A stretch of 64,000 nt of DNA. Source: Bradyrhizobium sediminis (GTDB lineage Bacteria > Pseudomonadota > Alphaproteobacteria > Rhizobiales > Xanthobacteraceae). The stretch is from NCBI RefSeq assembly GCF_018736105.1, contig NZ_CP076135.1, positions 2,478,001-2,542,000 of the forward strand. Direction: 5' to 3'. The notes beneath the pieces were generated by a model. The model did not search any database and was not told where the DNA came from. It saw only the letters and a list, made by a program, of their open reading frames with translations. Both the position numbers and the translations under genes were made by a program. This document shows, piece by piece, positions 53,475 through 63,671 of this stretch; position 1 is the first letter of the stretch, and each line of letters begins with the position of its first letter.

Positions 53475-55970
53475 TTATTGTAAGCCGCTGGCGCCGCCCG
53501 ATGAGGACGAGTTGGCAAGCGTCCGCAGGCCGATCTGCAACATGAACGAGTGACTGAGTACCGGCGGCGTGGTGCCCGCAGAGTAGCTGTAGGACGTCAC
53601 GTAGTTGGCGGCGAGCACGAAGCAGTCGTCCACGTAGCCGGCGCCGACGATGTACTGATTGACCTTGTTGGCTTCAAGATCCCAGCGGGCCGCACCCGTC
53701 ACTACCCAGTTTGCGGCGACCTTGATCGAGCCGGTGCCGAGCAATCCTTCGCGACGCGTCAGGTAGCCGAGTTCGGGTTGCGCGGCGTAATTGCCGTACA
53801 GCAGGCTGACCGACCAGCGGTCGAAGCTGGCGCGGCCTTCAGCCTCGAAACGATTGATATTCAGCGTGGCCTCGTCCATGCGCGAGCGAACGCTGAACGT
53901 GTAAGTCCGGTTCGGCGAATAATTGACGCGGCCGACATAGTCGGAGCGGGAAGTCTGCAGGCCGGAGGCGAGGCCGGTGTTGGTCACGTCCGCCACCGCG
54001 TACGAGTTCAGGCCGAACAGCTGGTAGGACTGGCCGAACAACACATTGATGGAGCCGCCACGGTCGAATTGCGTGGTGGCCTGCACGCCGACATTGGCGC
54101 GGCCGCCGCCTTCGACGCGGTCGTAGCCCGAGAACTTGTCGACGGCGAACAGGTTGCTGGCATCGAACACCATGCTCTGCGCGTCCTCGTTGGGGAACCG
54201 GCCGGCATAGGTTTCGTTGGGACGAATGATGATCTGTGCGATCGGCTCGATCGTCGTGGAGCCCCACGGCTGAACGTTGATGAAGGGATAGCGATATTCC
54301 ATGCCGACGGTCGGCATCAGGCGCAGCGCCTCAGTGTCGCCGACCGGGAGGAAATTCGAGACGCCGGGCTGGTTCGAAATCGAGGCACTGATCGCGTCGG
54401 CGCGGATGATGGCAAACGGCGTCCAGATCTGGCCGATGGAATCGGTGAACGAGCGCCGCCATTGCGCCTCGGCAGTCAGGCGCGTGTAAGTGCCGGGTAC
54501 GCCGCGAAGCAGGCACTGGCTGGGCAGCCGCGCCAGCGGGTCGGCAGAGGCGGTCGTGCACAGGCTGCTGGTGTTTGCGAGCGTCGTGATCGGGTCGAAC
54601 GCCGCGGTGCTCCGCGACAGGCTGGTGAAGTTGGTCTTGTAGCTGACCTCGCCGCCGAAAATCGGGCTGTTGATCACGTTCGAATAGTCGATGACCGGAT
54701 GAATGACGGGAACCTTGTCCTGGAGGCCCGAAAAACTGAGATAGTAGATCGTGCGCGCGTCGAAGAAGCTGCGGTTACCGACGCCGGTCAGATAGAGCTG
54801 CGAAATCGCCTCGGTCGGCAGGCTCAGGAACGAGCCCAGCGGATCCCGGTACTGGGACAGCCTGTAATCCGTGAAGAAGGCGTAGTCCGAGAGCAGGACG
54901 CCATCCCAGCCCCACACCCATTTGTCGTTGAGCGCGAACTGGCCCTTGGTGTCGACGCCGCCGCGGAATTGGCGATCGCCGGGCTGGCCTGCAAAGGCGC
55001 CGGGGTCGAGCTGGTCGATGCCGTAGCCGCGTATTTGATACGATCCGTTGATCAGCCGCTGGCGGAACTCGCCCTGGAACAACACGCCTTGCCGGGTCGT
55101 GAAACGCGGGTTGAAGGTTGCGTCGTAGTCCGGCGCGATCGCCCAGTAGAACGGGGTTTCGACGCCATATCCGTAGGCCGTAACCGTGGAATAGCCGGGC
55201 ATCAGGAATCCGGTCTTGCGCTTCACGGTCGGATCGGGCGTCGAAAAATACGGCAGATAGGCCATCGGAACGCCGAAGAATTCGAGCTGCGCATTCTCGA
55301 AGTAGAGCATCTTCTCGGTCTGGTCGTGAATGATGCGCGCGCCCTTGACCTGCCACAGCGGCGGCTTCTTCGGATCGTCCTTGCAAGGCGCGCAGGCGGT
55401 ATAAACGCCGTTCTCGAACACGGTGTAGTTGCCGCTGGAGCGGTCCATGCGGGTTGCCGCCATGCGCGTCGCGTCGGCGGTGTCGACGCGCAGCGAATCG
55501 ACGAAACCGTCACGGTAATCGTCGCTCAGATCCATGATGTTGGCGTAGGTGACCTTGCCTTCCGCATCGGTCATGCGGATGTTGCCCTCGGCGTGGAGCC
55601 GCTTGGTCTTCTGGTCGTAGACCACCTTGTCGGCCTCGACGCTGGTGCCGTTGTAGAACATCTGCACGTTGCCGACCGCCGCAACCCGCTGATTGTTGTA
55701 GTCGTAATCGACCTCGACGGCCTGGACCAGCATCTGCCCGTCATTGGCTGGACGCACCGGCGCGGGCTTGGGAGGCCTCGGATTGTAGGTAAAGCTCTGG
55801 GCGGACGCCGGCGCGGTGCCGGCAACGCCGATTACGGCAGCCAGAACCAGCCCGCAAACCACGGCCAAAACGGGTCCGGCGGTCACGGTCGAGCGCATCC
55901 AGTGGCGGCGCACGAGCGTGCGCCGCCGGAACGCGGACAGCCTTTCCTGGCGGGCGGCGACAACGGCCAC
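53475..55970 (-). CDS. lptD: LPS-assembly protein LptD
   Basis: 831 residues from GTG 55970, chosen because AGGAGG stands 7 bases ahead and the codon overlaps the lptG stop. An internal ATG at 55898 has no ribosome site. A signal region ends near PASAQS. The OstA/LptA-like N-terminal domain (about 60-165, VQAVEVDYDYNNQRVAAVGN) is followed by the large barrel. Cys residues occur in CAPCKDD and in SSLCTT/SQCLLRG, candidates for the disulphides that relatives need. With LptE it inserts lipopolysaccharide into the outer leaflet. An 850-codon open frame on the opposite strand is a compositional shadow. Confidence 0.95.
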   Translation of the reverse strand: MAVVAARQERLSAFRRRTLVRRHWMRSTVTAGPVLAVVCGLVLAAVIGVAGTAPASAQSFTYNPRPPKPAPVRPANDGQMLVQAVEVDYDYNNQRVAAVGNVQMFYNGTSVEADKVVYDQKTKRLHAEGNIRMTDAEGKVTYANIMDLSDDYRDGFVDSLRVDTADATRMAATRMDRSSGNYTVFENGVYTACAPCKDDPKKPPLWQVKGARIIHDQTEKMLYFENAQLEFFGVPMAYLPYFSTPDPTVKRKTGFLMPGYSTVTAYGYGVETPFYWAIAPDYDATFNPRFTTRQGVLFQGEFRQRLINGSYQIRGYGIDQLDPGAFAGQPGDRQFRGGVDTKGQFALNDKWVWGWDGVLLSDYAFFTDYRLSQYRDPLGSFLSLPTEAISQLYLTGVGNRSFFDARTIYYLSFSGLQDKVPVIHPVIDYSNVINSPIFGGEVSYKTNFTSLSRSTAAFDPITTLANTSSLCTTASADPLARLPSQCLLRGVPGTYTRLTAEAQWRRSFTDSIGQIWTPFAIIRADAISASISNQPGVSNFLPVGDTEALRLMPTVGMEYRYPFINVQPWGSTTIEPIAQIIIRPNETYAGRFPNEDAQSMVFDASNLFAVDKFSGYDRVEGGGRANVGVQATTQFDRGGSINVLFGQSYQLFGLNSYAVADVTNTGLASGLQTSRSDYVGRVNYSPNRTYTFSVRSRMDEATLNINRFEAEGRASFDRWSVSLLYGNYAAQPELGYLTRREGLLGTGSIKVAANWVVTGAARWDLEANKVNQYIVGAGYVDDCFVLAANYVTSYSYSAGTTPPVLSHSFMLQIGLRTLANSSSSGGASGLQ

Positions 55971-57067
55971 TACCCGTCCTCCTGGTACAGCAAGGCCAAA
56001 AAGCCGGTGAGGCCGCCCACACACACGGGCAGCCACGCCGAAGCGATCGGATGCATCAACTCAGCCTTGCTCAAATCCTCAGTTACTTTCGACAGAACGT
56101 AGAGCAGAAAGCCCGCGCCCACGCCACTCAAAACCATCTTTTGCACGCCGCCGAAGCGGAAGAAGCGCAGGCTCACCGAGGCCGCCAGCATCACCATTGC
56201 GGCCAGCAAAAACGGCTGCGCAATGAGCTTGTGGTACTGCAACCGGTACCCGGCGGTCGCAAATCCGGAACTTTCGGATGATCGGATATAGCCCGGTAGT
56301 TGCCAAAAAGACACAGTTTCGGGGGTCGAAAAACTGTTGCGGACCTGGGCGGGGGTCAGGGTGGTGGGGATGAAGAAGGCTTCCTGGTCGACCGGGGGGG
56401 CGTCGAGGGAGAATCGGCGCGCTGATTTGAATGCCCAGCGGCCTTCCTCGAGGGATGCCTCGCGCGCCTCGATTCGTTCCTTGAACTGGAAGTCGTTATC
56501 GAACCTGAACACCGTCAACCCGGTCAGCCGGACGCCCTGCTGCTCGCTGCGGGCGGCATTGATGATCCATTGGCCGTCGTTGCTGACCTGGTTGAGCCAG
56601 AAGCCGGAAGCATCCTGGATCCCGCCGCCGGGAGCGGAGCCGAACAGTTCCGCCTCCATCCGCTTGGAGAGTTCGCGCAAGTTGGCGGACATCGGATTGT
56701 AGGCGACGGTCGCCAGGGCCCCGAGCACGATCGAGCTTGCCAGCGCCGGGGCAATGAACTGCCATGCCGAAACGCCGGCGGCGCGGGCGACCACGAGTTC
56801 GAGCCGCCGCGACAGCGCGAGATAGCAGGTCATCGCCCCGATCAGGACGCAGAACGGCATCATCTTTTCGAGCAGTTGCGGGACGCGGTACAGCGACGTT
56901 TGCGCGACCGTGATGGCGGAGGCCGAAGCCAGCCCCGACGTCTTTCTGACCATTTCGATGTAATCGACCAGCACGAGCAGCAGGAAAATGCTCAAGAACA
57001 CGCCGACCGCCGAGATCACGAAGCGGCCGGCAAAATATCGCCCGAGCGTGTTGGTCATCATGCTCAT
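55970..57067 (-). CDS. lptG: LPS export permease LptG
   Basis: 365 residues from ATG 57067, which overlaps the lptF stop (ATGA); two more ATGs lie at codons 3 and 4. Six membrane helices are arranged as three at each end, with a periplasmic domain between. The first helix is FAGRFVISAVGVFLSIFLLL, followed by VARAAGVSAWQFIAPAL and the last helices ending LLYQEDG. With LptF and LptB it drives lipopolysaccharide out of the inner membrane. Its stop shares one base with the lptD GTG. Confidence 0.94.
   Translation of the reverse strand: MSMMTNTLGRYFAGRFVISAVGVFLSIFLLLVLVDYIEMVRKTSGLASASAITVAQTSLYRVPQLLEKMMPFCVLIGAMTCYLALSRRLELVVARAAGVSAWQFIAPALASSIVLGALATVAYNPMSANLRELSKRMEAELFGSAPGGGIQDASGFWLNQVSNDGQWIINAARSEQQGVRLTGLTVFRFDNDFQFKERIEAREASLEEGRWAFKSARRFSLDAPPVDQEAFFIPTTLTPAQVRNSFSTPETVSFWQLPGYIRSSESSGFATAGYRLQYHKLIAQPFLLAAMVMLAASVSLRFFRFGGVQKMVLSGVGAGFLLYVLSKVTEDLSKAELMHPIASAWLPVCVGGLTGFLALLYQEDG
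55978..55983 (-). promoter_or_regulatory. Ribosome site that decides the lptD start
   Basis: A full AGGAGG on the minus strand, 7 bases before the GTG at 55970, within the last codons of lptG. It makes the GTG the best start of lptD and suggests coupled translation. Confidence 0.75.
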
Positions 57068-58230
57068 GCTGTGGCGGGCCGCCCGAACAGCCGAAGGATA
57101 CGCTCGTTCGACCTGTTGATGGCTTCCATCAGGGCCGCGGGCGGTTCCACCACCACGCCGGCCAGGATCATCCACATCCCGCCGCCGATCGCCGCGAACA
57201 GCATCAGGTACTGAACGAGGGCGGCGAGCGGCTGTTTCACCGTCATGACGGAGCAGGCGAATCCCGCCATGCGCAACCCGAACACGGCGAAGATCGAACC
57301 GCCGATCGAAAAATTCCGGCTCTGGCGCGTCGTGCGCGGCGTGCCGAGGAACGCGAAAGTCAAAGCCGCGAATGCGAAGGGGTAGAGCGGCGCGAGGAAG
57401 CGGTCGTGCAATTCGGCGCGGAACTGTCCGGGCAATTGCTGGTAAACCGGATCGTCAGGGGAGGGCGACAGCAATTCCCAGATGTAGCGTTCGCGGATTC
57501 CGAGCGTGAAGTCGCGGCCCTTCTGGAATTTCGACATGTCGAAGGCGTAACGGCCGAACGCCACCAGCGCTGGATCGCGCTTGCCGGCCTCGAAACGTTC
57601 GAGATTGCCGTCCTCGAGCACCAGGTACGAGCCGCTCTCGTTCTTCAGGATCGTTCCATGATCGGCAATGATGGTGATGCGTTCCTTCGGGTCGCGGCGG
57701 TCGTCGACAAAGATGCCGGCGAGGATGCCGCCCGGCTGGCGCTCGCGGATGCGGATCGTGAGGTTCTGGTCGAGCTGGGCGAAGCGGCCGGGCTGCAGAA
57801 TGTTGGTGAGCACGTCGGCGGTGATCTCGGCGTCCCACTGCTTGATCCGGCGCATGCCGTCGGGCGCCATGTAGGAGGCGATGAAGGCGACCAGGAGCGC
57901 CACCACGCAGGTGGCGTAGAAGAACGGGCGGAACAGCCGGAATGGCGAGAAGCCCGCCGCATTCATCACGATGATCTCGGAGTCGGTCGCGAGCTTGTTC
58001 AGGGTATGCGAGATCGCGATCATCAGGGCGATCGGCGCAATGATCAGCACCAGCGCGGGAATCACCAGACCGGTGATGCCGAGAAAGGTGACGATGGTCT
58101 GGCCCTGGCTGGTCATCAGGTCGATGCCGCGCAACGCCTGCGTAATCCAGATCACCCCTGTCAGGCTGACCAGAATCAGCGCAAACGACGCCAGCGTCGT
58201 GCGAAAAATGTACTTGTCGATCGACCCCAT
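57064..58230 (-). CDS. lptF: LPS export permease LptF
   Basis: 388 residues from ATG 58230 (MGSIDKYIFRTTLASFALIL); the frame extends upstream without a better start. Six helices flank a periplasmic domain, the same fold as LptG. The cytoplasmic loop after helix 2 has NKLATDSEIIVMNAAGFSPF, which contacts the ATPase LptB. It is the first gene of lptF-lptG-lptD-surA-pdxA-rsmA, facing pepA. No ATPase gene lies here. Confidence 0.94.
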   Translation of the reverse strand: MGSIDKYIFRTTLASFALILVSLTGVIWITQALRGIDLMTSQGQTIVTFLGITGLVIPALVLIIAPIALMIAISHTLNKLATDSEIIVMNAAGFSPFRLFRPFFYATCVVALLVAFIASYMAPDGMRRIKQWDAEITADVLTNILQPGRFAQLDQNLTIRIRERQPGGILAGIFVDDRRDPKERITIIADHGTILKNESGSYLVLEDGNLERFEAGKRDPALVAFGRYAFDMSKFQKGRDFTLGIRERYIWELLSPSPDDPVYQQLPGQFRAELHDRFLAPLYPFAFAALTFAFLGTPRTTRQSRNFSIGGSIFAVFGLRMAGFACSVMTVKQPLAALVQYLMLFAAIGGGMWMILAGVVVEPPAALMEAINRSNERILRLFGRPATA

Positions 58231-58579
58231 CGCTACCGCACGATCCCACCTTGCGAGCCAAAACCGCGGTTCGCGACCACTCCCGAGACCGGGATCCCCT
58301 TTGGCCGCGCCGCAGTCGTCCTGCCGGCTCACAGTCTCACTACCATCCCTTTGATCCGTCAACAAAATGGCTGAGCCAAGGCACGTTCCAGATATGGTTA
58401 ATAATTCGCGTTATGTGGCTCTGGAGCCACTGCGGCGCTTGGCAGCGCGGCGGCGGACAGGCCATAGTGCTGCGGACCACGCTCTTGACGGATGTGCAGC
58501 ACAGCCGAAGGAGCCATTTGAAACACCGCCTGGCGGATTCCCGACCCAGCGACAGCCCTGATTCTTGGAGGATTTGCCC
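58231..58579. promoter_or_regulatory. Divergent lptF/pepA promoter region
   Basis: 349 bases between divergent genes. A perfect palindrome GTGGCTC-TG-GAGCCAC lies at 58415-58430 and could be an operator. No coding frame is convincing. Confidence 0.4.
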
Positions 58580-60082
58580 ATGTCCGACGCCGTCAAGGTC
58601 GGCTTCGTTCCGTTTTCCACCGCCCCGCGCGGCATTCTCGTGGTGTTTTGCGACGACACGCTGAAATTCGGCGCGGAAACGCGCAAGGTGCTGGGGGCGG
58701 CGGCCGATACCGTCAAGCGGGCGGCGGATGCCAACCGATTCAAGGGCAAGAGCGGCTCCACGCTCGATATTCTGGCGCCGGAGGCGCTCAAGGCCTCCCG
58801 CCTGATCGTCGTCGGCGCCGGCAAGCTCTCAGCCCTCAAGGACAACGATTTTCTCAAGTTCGGCGGCGCGGCCGCCGGCAAGCTGCTCGGCGGCAATGCC
58901 GCCGTGATGATCGTGGCGGAATTGCCCGATGGGGTGATGAATCCGGAGCAGGCGGCTGCGGTGGCTTCGGGGCTGCGGCTGCGCGCCTATAAATTCGATC
59001 GCTACAAGACCAAAAAGAAGGACGGCGAGGACGCCGCCGTGCGCGCCGAAGTTTCGCTCGCGGTCGGCGATGTGGCCGCTGCGCGGAAGGCCTTTGCGCC
59101 GCGTGCGCACGTCGTCGACGGCGTCATCATGGCGCGCGAGCTCGTCAATGAGCCGCCGAACGTGCTTTATCCGGTGGAATTCGCGCGCCGCGCCAGCCAG
59201 CTCAAGAAGCTCGGCGTCGATGTCGAGGTCCTCGACGTCAAGGCAATGACCAAACTCGGCATGGGCGCGTTGCTGGGTGTCGCCCAGGGCTCGACCCAGC
59301 CCGGCCGGATGGTGGTGATGCGTTGGAACGGCGGCAAGAAAGGTGAGCAGCCGGTCGCCTTCGTCGGCAAGGGGGTCTGCTTCGACACCGGCGGCATTTC
59401 GATCAAGCCCGCGGGCAGCATGGAGGACATGAAGGGCGACATGGGCGGTGCGGCTTGCGTGGTCGGACTGATGCATGCGCTGGCGGCGCGGAAGGCCAAG
59501 CTCAATGTGGTCGGCGCCATCGGCCTGGTCGAGAACATGCCCGACGGCAATGCGCAGCGCCCCGGCGATATCGTGACCTCGATGTCCGGCCAGACCATCG
59601 AGATCATCAACACCGACGCCGAGGGCCGTCTGGTGCTGGCCGACGTGCTCTGGTACGTGGCGAAGAAGTTCAAGCCGAAATTCATGGTCGATCTGGCAAC
59701 GCTGACCGGCGCCATCATGGTGGCGCTCGGTACCGAATATGCCGGCCTATTCTCCAACAACGACGAACTGGCCGAACGGCTGACCAAGGCCGGGTTGACC
59801 ACGGGGGAGCGGGTCTGGCGCATGCCGCTCGGTCCGGAATATGACAAACAGATCGACTCGCAGTTCGCCGACATGAAGAACACCGGCACCCGCCACGGCG
59901 GCTCGATCACCGCCGCGCAGTTCCTGCAGCGTTTCGTCGACGACACGCCGTGGGCGCACCTCGACGTCGCGGGAACGGCGATGGGCGCGCCGAAATCCGA
60001 GATCAATCAAAGCTGGGGCTCGGGCTACGGCGTTCGCCTGCTGGATCGGCTGGTCGCCGAGTATTACGAAGCCAGGAAATAG
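58580..60082 (+). CDS. pepA: Leucyl aminopeptidase (M17, PepA)
   Basis: 500 residues from ATG 58580, with GGAGG 9 bases upstream. The M17 signature is NTDAEGRL. Metal ligands lie in [20 protein letters not shown] and DMGGAA. It removes N-terminal residues from peptides as a hexamer. The N-terminal macro-like domain has the usual length. It is divergent from lptF and 23 bases ahead of holC. The pepA-holC pairing is general in proteobacteria. Confidence 0.97.
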   Translation: MSDAVKVGFVPFSTAPRGILVVFCDDTLKFGAETRKVLGAAADTVKRAADANRFKGKSGSTLDILAPEALKASRLIVVGAGKLSALKDNDFLKFGGAAAGKLLGGNAAVMIVAELPDGVMNPEQAAAVASGLRLRAYKFDRYKTKKKDGEDAAVRAEVSLAVGDVAAARKAFAPRAHVVDGVIMARELVNEPPNVLYPVEFARRASQLKKLGVDVEVLDVKAMTKLGMGALLGVAQGSTQPGRMVVMRWNGGKKGEQPVAFVGKGVCFDTGGISIKPAGSMEDMKGDMGGAACVVGLMHALAARKAKLNVVGAIGLVENMPDGNAQRPGDIVTSMSGQTIEIINTDAEGRLVLADVLWYVAKKFKPKFMVDLATLTGAIMVALGTEYAGLFSNNDELAERLTKAGLTTGERVWRMPLGPEYDKQIDSQFADMKNTGTRHGGSITAAQFLQRFVDDTPWAHLDVAGTAMGAPKSEINQSWGSGYGVRLLDRLVAEYYEARK

Positions 60083-60105
60083 CTGAAGTAAATAGCAGAA
60101 AACCG

Positions 60106-60558
60106 ATGACCGAAGTCTTGTTCTACCATCTGCAGGACATGTTGCTGGAGAACGTGTTGCCGCCGTTGCTCGAGAAATCGCTCGAGCGCGGCTGGCGGGT
60201 GGTGGTGCAGTCGACGTCGGAAGAGCGCGCCGACGCGCTCGACGCCCATTTGTGGACCTATCGCGACGATTCATTCCTGCCGCACACCACCTGGCGCGCC
60301 GCCGATGCGCAGGATCAGCCGATCGTGCTGGCGGTCGAGGAGGGCAATCCGAACCGGGCCAATGTGAGGTTTCTGATCGACAGCGCCGCTTTGCCCGCGG
60401 ACTCCCACATCTACGATCGGGTGGTCCTGGTCTTCAACGGCGACGACGACAACGCGCTGACGGCGGCGCGGGGCGCCTGGACCGATTGCAGGTCGCGGGG
60501 GTTCGAGGTCACCTATTGGCAGGCCGACGAGCGCGGCCGGTGGCAGCGGCGGGAATAG
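60106..60558 (+). CDS. holC: DNA polymerase III chi subunit
   Basis: 150 residues from ATG 60106. Family features are VLFYHLQDMLLENVLPPLLE at the start, WRVVVQSTSEERADALDAHL, and the end with a Trp-rich segment (GFEVTYWQADERGRWQRR). Chi links the clamp loader to single-stranded DNA-binding protein. It follows pepA by 23 bases and is probably cotranscribed. Confidence 0.94.
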   Translation: MTEVLFYHLQDMLLENVLPPLLEKSLERGWRVVVQSTSEERADALDAHLWTYRDDSFLPHTTWRAADAQDQPIVLAVEEGNPNRANVRFLIDSAALPADSHIYDRVVLVFNGDDDNALTAARGAWTDCRSRGFEVTYWQADERGRWQRRE

Positions 60559-60681
60559 CGATCTCAGGCAATTAATGATAATCTGCAGTTTCGGCCCGGG
60601 CGTTTGGACAAAGCCATGGTCGTGCCGCAAAGTGATGGTGGGACAATCGCTTAGACGACAGGGTTGGGAACTTAGGTAATC

Positions 60682-61248
60682 GTGCGCGATCAAGACCTTC
60701 ATCGGAAACGCCTGCTGGCGTTGCTCCTGCTGGCCCCCATGATGGCGGGCTGCTCGGGCGCGTCCAACATGTTTTCCTCCGATCTGCTGTCGAAAGACGC
60801 GGAATGGTTTTCGCGCTCCGGCCGGATCTTCACCCGAAACATTTCGATTGAAACGGCGCCGTTGAGCCCGGAGAAGCCGGTGACGGCCGAGGATCTGGTG
60901 AGCGCCGATGGGGCGTGCCCGGGAATGGCGCCTCCCGGTGGACCGGCGGACGCCAACGCCCTGACCGACGGCGCGGCCGGCGCGCCGGTGGTGCCCTCGA
61001 CGCGGGGAACGGTGGCGCTCGGCCATACCGAATGCGACGTCGTGCGCGGCATCGGTGCACCCGCCAGCGTCAGTCTCTCCAACAACGCGCGTGGCGACCG
61101 GGAGGCGGTCGTCACCTACACGCAGGGACAACGCGCCGGCATCTATACCTTCACCGCGGGGCGGCTGACCTCGATCGAACGCGGACCGGAGCCGGTGATG
61201 CCGAAGACGGCAAAGCCGAAAGCGAAGAAGAAACCGGCCGCGACCTGA
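60682..61248 (+). CDS. Lipoprotein of unknown function
   Basis: 188 residues from GTG 60682. The leader ends in lipobox MAGC (Cys24). The mature part contains RGTVALGHTECDVVRGIGAP and SLSNNARGDREAVVTYTQGQ, a region that resembles the small outer-membrane lipoprotein SmpA/BamE fold in pattern only. The C-terminus is a Lys/Pro/Ala tail. It is likely in the outer membrane. The next gene is convergent at 61290. No partner is evident. Confidence 0.7.
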   Translation: MRDQDLHRKRLLALLLLAPMMAGCSGASNMFSSDLLSKDAEWFSRSGRIFTRNISIETAPLSPEKPVTAEDLVSADGACPGMAPPGGPADANALTDGAAGAPVVPSTRGTVALGHTECDVVRGIGAPASVSLSNNARGDREAVVTYTQGQRAGIYTFTAGRLTSIERGPEPVMPKTAKPKAKKKPAAT

Positions 61249-61289
61249 TCGTCGCCGGCGCGCTTCCTCCCGATCGGCGGTGAATGGGC

Positions 61290-63167
61290 TCAGCCCGCCG
61301 CTTCGTCATATTGCGAACTCGCCGCCAGCCATTCTTCCTCGGCACGCTGCAGCGCGCTCTCGGCGCCGGCCCGCGCCTTGCTGAGCTGGGCGGCCTGTTT
61401 CGGGTCGCGCCTGAACAGATCCGGCAGCGCCAGCGCGGTGTCGATCTTGGCAATGATGCCGTTGATGCGCGCGATCTCGGCCTCGGCGTCGGAAATCTTC
61501 TGCTTCAGCGGTACGCGCTTCTCGGTCCTGGCACGCTGCGGCTTGTCGCGGCCGCCGCCGCGGTCGTTGTCGGCGCGGTCGCGCGAATTGGTGCGCATGC
61601 CGCGCGCCGACAACACCATGCGCCGGTAATCGTCGAGGTCGCCGTCATAGGTCGTGACCGCATGATCGGCCACCACCCACAATTGGTCGGCGCAGGCCTC
61701 GATCAGATAGCGGTCATGGGAGACCATGATGACGGCACCGGGAAAATCGTTGATCGCTTCCGCGAGCGCCGCGCGGCTGTCGATATCCAGATGGTTGGTC
61801 GGCTCGTCGAGAATGATCATGTTGGGGGCGGAAAAGGTCGCAAGGCCCAGCAGCAGCCGGGCTTTCTCGCCGCCCGACAGGCTCTTCACCAGGGTGTCGC
61901 CGGCCTTGCCGGAAAAGCCGATCGCGCCCACACGCGCGCGCACCTTGCTCTCCGGCGCGTCCGGCATCAGCTTGCGGACGTGATCGTAGGCCGAGCCGTC
62001 GAGATTGAGCTCGTCGACCTGATGCTGCGCGAAATATCCGACCGACAGCTTTTCCGCGCGGGTGACATGACCGGAGAACGGCGCCAGCTTGTTGGCCAGC
62101 AGCTTGACCAGCGTCGACTTGCCGTTGCCGTTGGAGCCGAGCAGGGCGATGCGATCGTCGGTATCGATGCGCAGGGTGACGCGATTGAGCACCGGCCTTG
62201 TCGGATCGTAACCGACCGAGACGTTGTCGACCGCGATGATCGGCGGCGACAGCATCTTCTCCGGCGCCGGAAATGAAATCTCGCGCACATCCTGCGTCAC
62301 CAGCGCGGTGACCGGTTTCATCCGCTCCAGCATCTTGACGCGGGACTGCGCCTGGCGGGCTTTCGATGCCTTGGCCTTGAAGCGATCGACAAAGGCCTGC
62401 AGCCGCTTGCGTTCGTCGGCCTGCCGCTTGGCGTGCTTGGCGTCGAGCATCTCGCGCGTGGCGCGTTGTTCCTCGAACGAGGAGTAGGTGCCCTTGTACA
62501 GCGTCAGCTTGCCGCGATCGAGGTGCAGGATCTGGTCGACCGAGGTGTCGAGCAGATCGCGGTCATGGCTGATGACGATCACGGTTCGCGGATAGTTGGC
62601 CAGATGATCCTCGAGCCACAGCGTGCCTTCGAGATCGAGGTAGTTGGTGGGCTCGTCCAGCAGCAGCAGATCGGGCGCCGAAAACAACGTCGCCGCCAGC
62701 GCGACGCGCATCCGCCAGCCGCCGGAAAATTCCGAACAGGACCGCGCCTGGTCGGCGGTGGAGAATCCGAGGCCGCTGAGGATCGCCGCGGCGCGGGCCG
62801 GCGCCGAATGCGCATCGATATCGACGAGACGGGTTTGAATGTCGGCGATGCGCGAAGGATCGTGCGCGGTCTCGGCTTCGGCCAGCAGCGCATCGCGCTC
62901 CAGGTCGGCCTTCAGCACGACCTCGATCAGGCTCTCCGGACCGTCGGGCGCTTCCTGCGCGAGGCTGCCGATGCGCCAGCGCGGCGGGATGGTGATAGTC
63001 CCGCTTTCGGTCGGCAACTCGCCGCGGATCGCGTGAAACAGCGTCGATTTGCCGACGCCGTTGCGGCCGACAAAACCCACGCGTGCGCCGGGCACGATCT
63101 GAACCGAGCTGTTGTCGATCAACAGCCGTCCGGCAATCCGGACCGAAATGTCTGATATTGAAAGCAT
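61290..63167 (-). CDS. ABC-F family ATPase (YheS-like)
   Basis: 625 residues with two ATP-binding cassettes and no membrane part. Walker A motifs are GRNGVGKST (about 34) and GSNGNGKST, signature motifs FSGGWRMR and LSGGEKAR, and Walker B LLLLDEPTNYLD and MIILDEPTNHLD. The linker between the cassettes is a charged coiled coil (about 235-290), and a C-terminal coiled-coil extension runs from about 545. ABC-F proteins act on the ribosome. This member resembles YheS rather than a drug-specific resistance form, so a role in translation is inferred. Confidence 0.93.
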   Translation of the reverse strand: MLSISDISVRIAGRLLIDNSSVQIVPGARVGFVGRNGVGKSTLFHAIRGELPTESGTITIPPRWRIGSLAQEAPDGPESLIEVVLKADLERDALLAEAETAHDPSRIADIQTRLVDIDAHSAPARAAAILSGLGFSTADQARSCSEFSGGWRMRVALAATLFSAPDLLLLDEPTNYLDLEGTLWLEDHLANYPRTVIVISHDRDLLDTSVDQILHLDRGKLTLYKGTYSSFEEQRATREMLDAKHAKRQADERKRLQAFVDRFKAKASKARQAQSRVKMLERMKPVTALVTQDVREISFPAPEKMLSPPIIAVDNVSVGYDPTRPVLNRVTLRIDTDDRIALLGSNGNGKSTLVKLLANKLAPFSGHVTRAEKLSVGYFAQHQVDELNLDGSAYDHVRKLMPDAPESKVRARVGAIGFSGKAGDTLVKSLSGGEKARLLLGLATFSAPNMIILDEPTNHLDIDSRAALAEAINDFPGAVIMVSHDRYLIEACADQLWVVADHAVTTYDGDLDDYRRMVLSARGMRTNSRDRADNDRGGGRDKPQRARTEKRVPLKQKISDAEAEIARINGIIAKIDTALALPDLFRRDPKQAAQLSKARAGAESALQRAEEEWLAASSQYDEAAG

Positions 63168-63419
63168 GCGGCGTTGTCACCGCTGCCGTCCAAAAACGCA
63201 ACCTGTTAATTGAGCCGAATAGCCTCTGCGCGGGCTCCCGATGCTGCAATTATAGCCTGGTTCGGCCGCATTCGCCGGCCGGCTCTGTCAAATCGATCGG
63301 CTGGTTTCGCGCTCGGCAGTTCGTGACGAAGTTCCGCCTGGCGGTGGTTGCATCGAGGTGATGTTCGAGAACGGCCCCGGCCGCGGGGCGCGGCCGAGGC
63401 TGCATTCGTCGGAAGGGGC

Positions 63420-63671
63420 TCAATAGCAGCGATTCACCAGGCGCCAGCGGGGTCCCCACGGAGTCGGTACCAATCGCCGCACATAGCAGCCGCCATAGCC
63501 GTAACCGTAGGCCGGGCCGCCGACGACGATGCGCGGACCGCCCCAGCCCCAGCCGCGGTGCCAGCCACCATGCCAGCCATGACCGCCCCAGGCGGAGGCG
63601 GAGGTCGGCGCCAGCGCGGCCGCACCCAGCGAAGCCGCGGCAACGGCAACAAGCGAGAGTTTGCGTAACAT
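63420..63671 (-). CDS. Small secreted Gly/Trp/Tyr-rich protein
   Basis: 83 residues. The signal peptide MLRKLSLVAVAAASLGAAAL is cut near ASA. The mature 57 residues are mostly Gly, Trp, His, Tyr and Arg (WGGHGWHGGWHRGWGWGG) and end in CYVRRLVPTPWGPRWRLVNR, CY, with two Cys that may pair. GAGGAG precedes the ATG. Such proteins are abundant in Bradyrhizobium and have no proven role; surface or metal binding is a guess. Confidence 0.75.
   Translation of the reverse strand: MLRKLSLVAVAAASLGAAALAPTSASAWGGHGWHGGWHRGWGWGGPRIVVGGPAYGYGYGGCYVRRLVPTPWGPRWRLVNRCY

Noticed and set aside
53550..56102. 850-codon open frame on the plus strand
   Set aside because: It is opposite lptD. GC-rich third positions keep the opposite strand open; the product is rich in Arg, Ala, Gly and His with no known fold, while lptD is a clear match.
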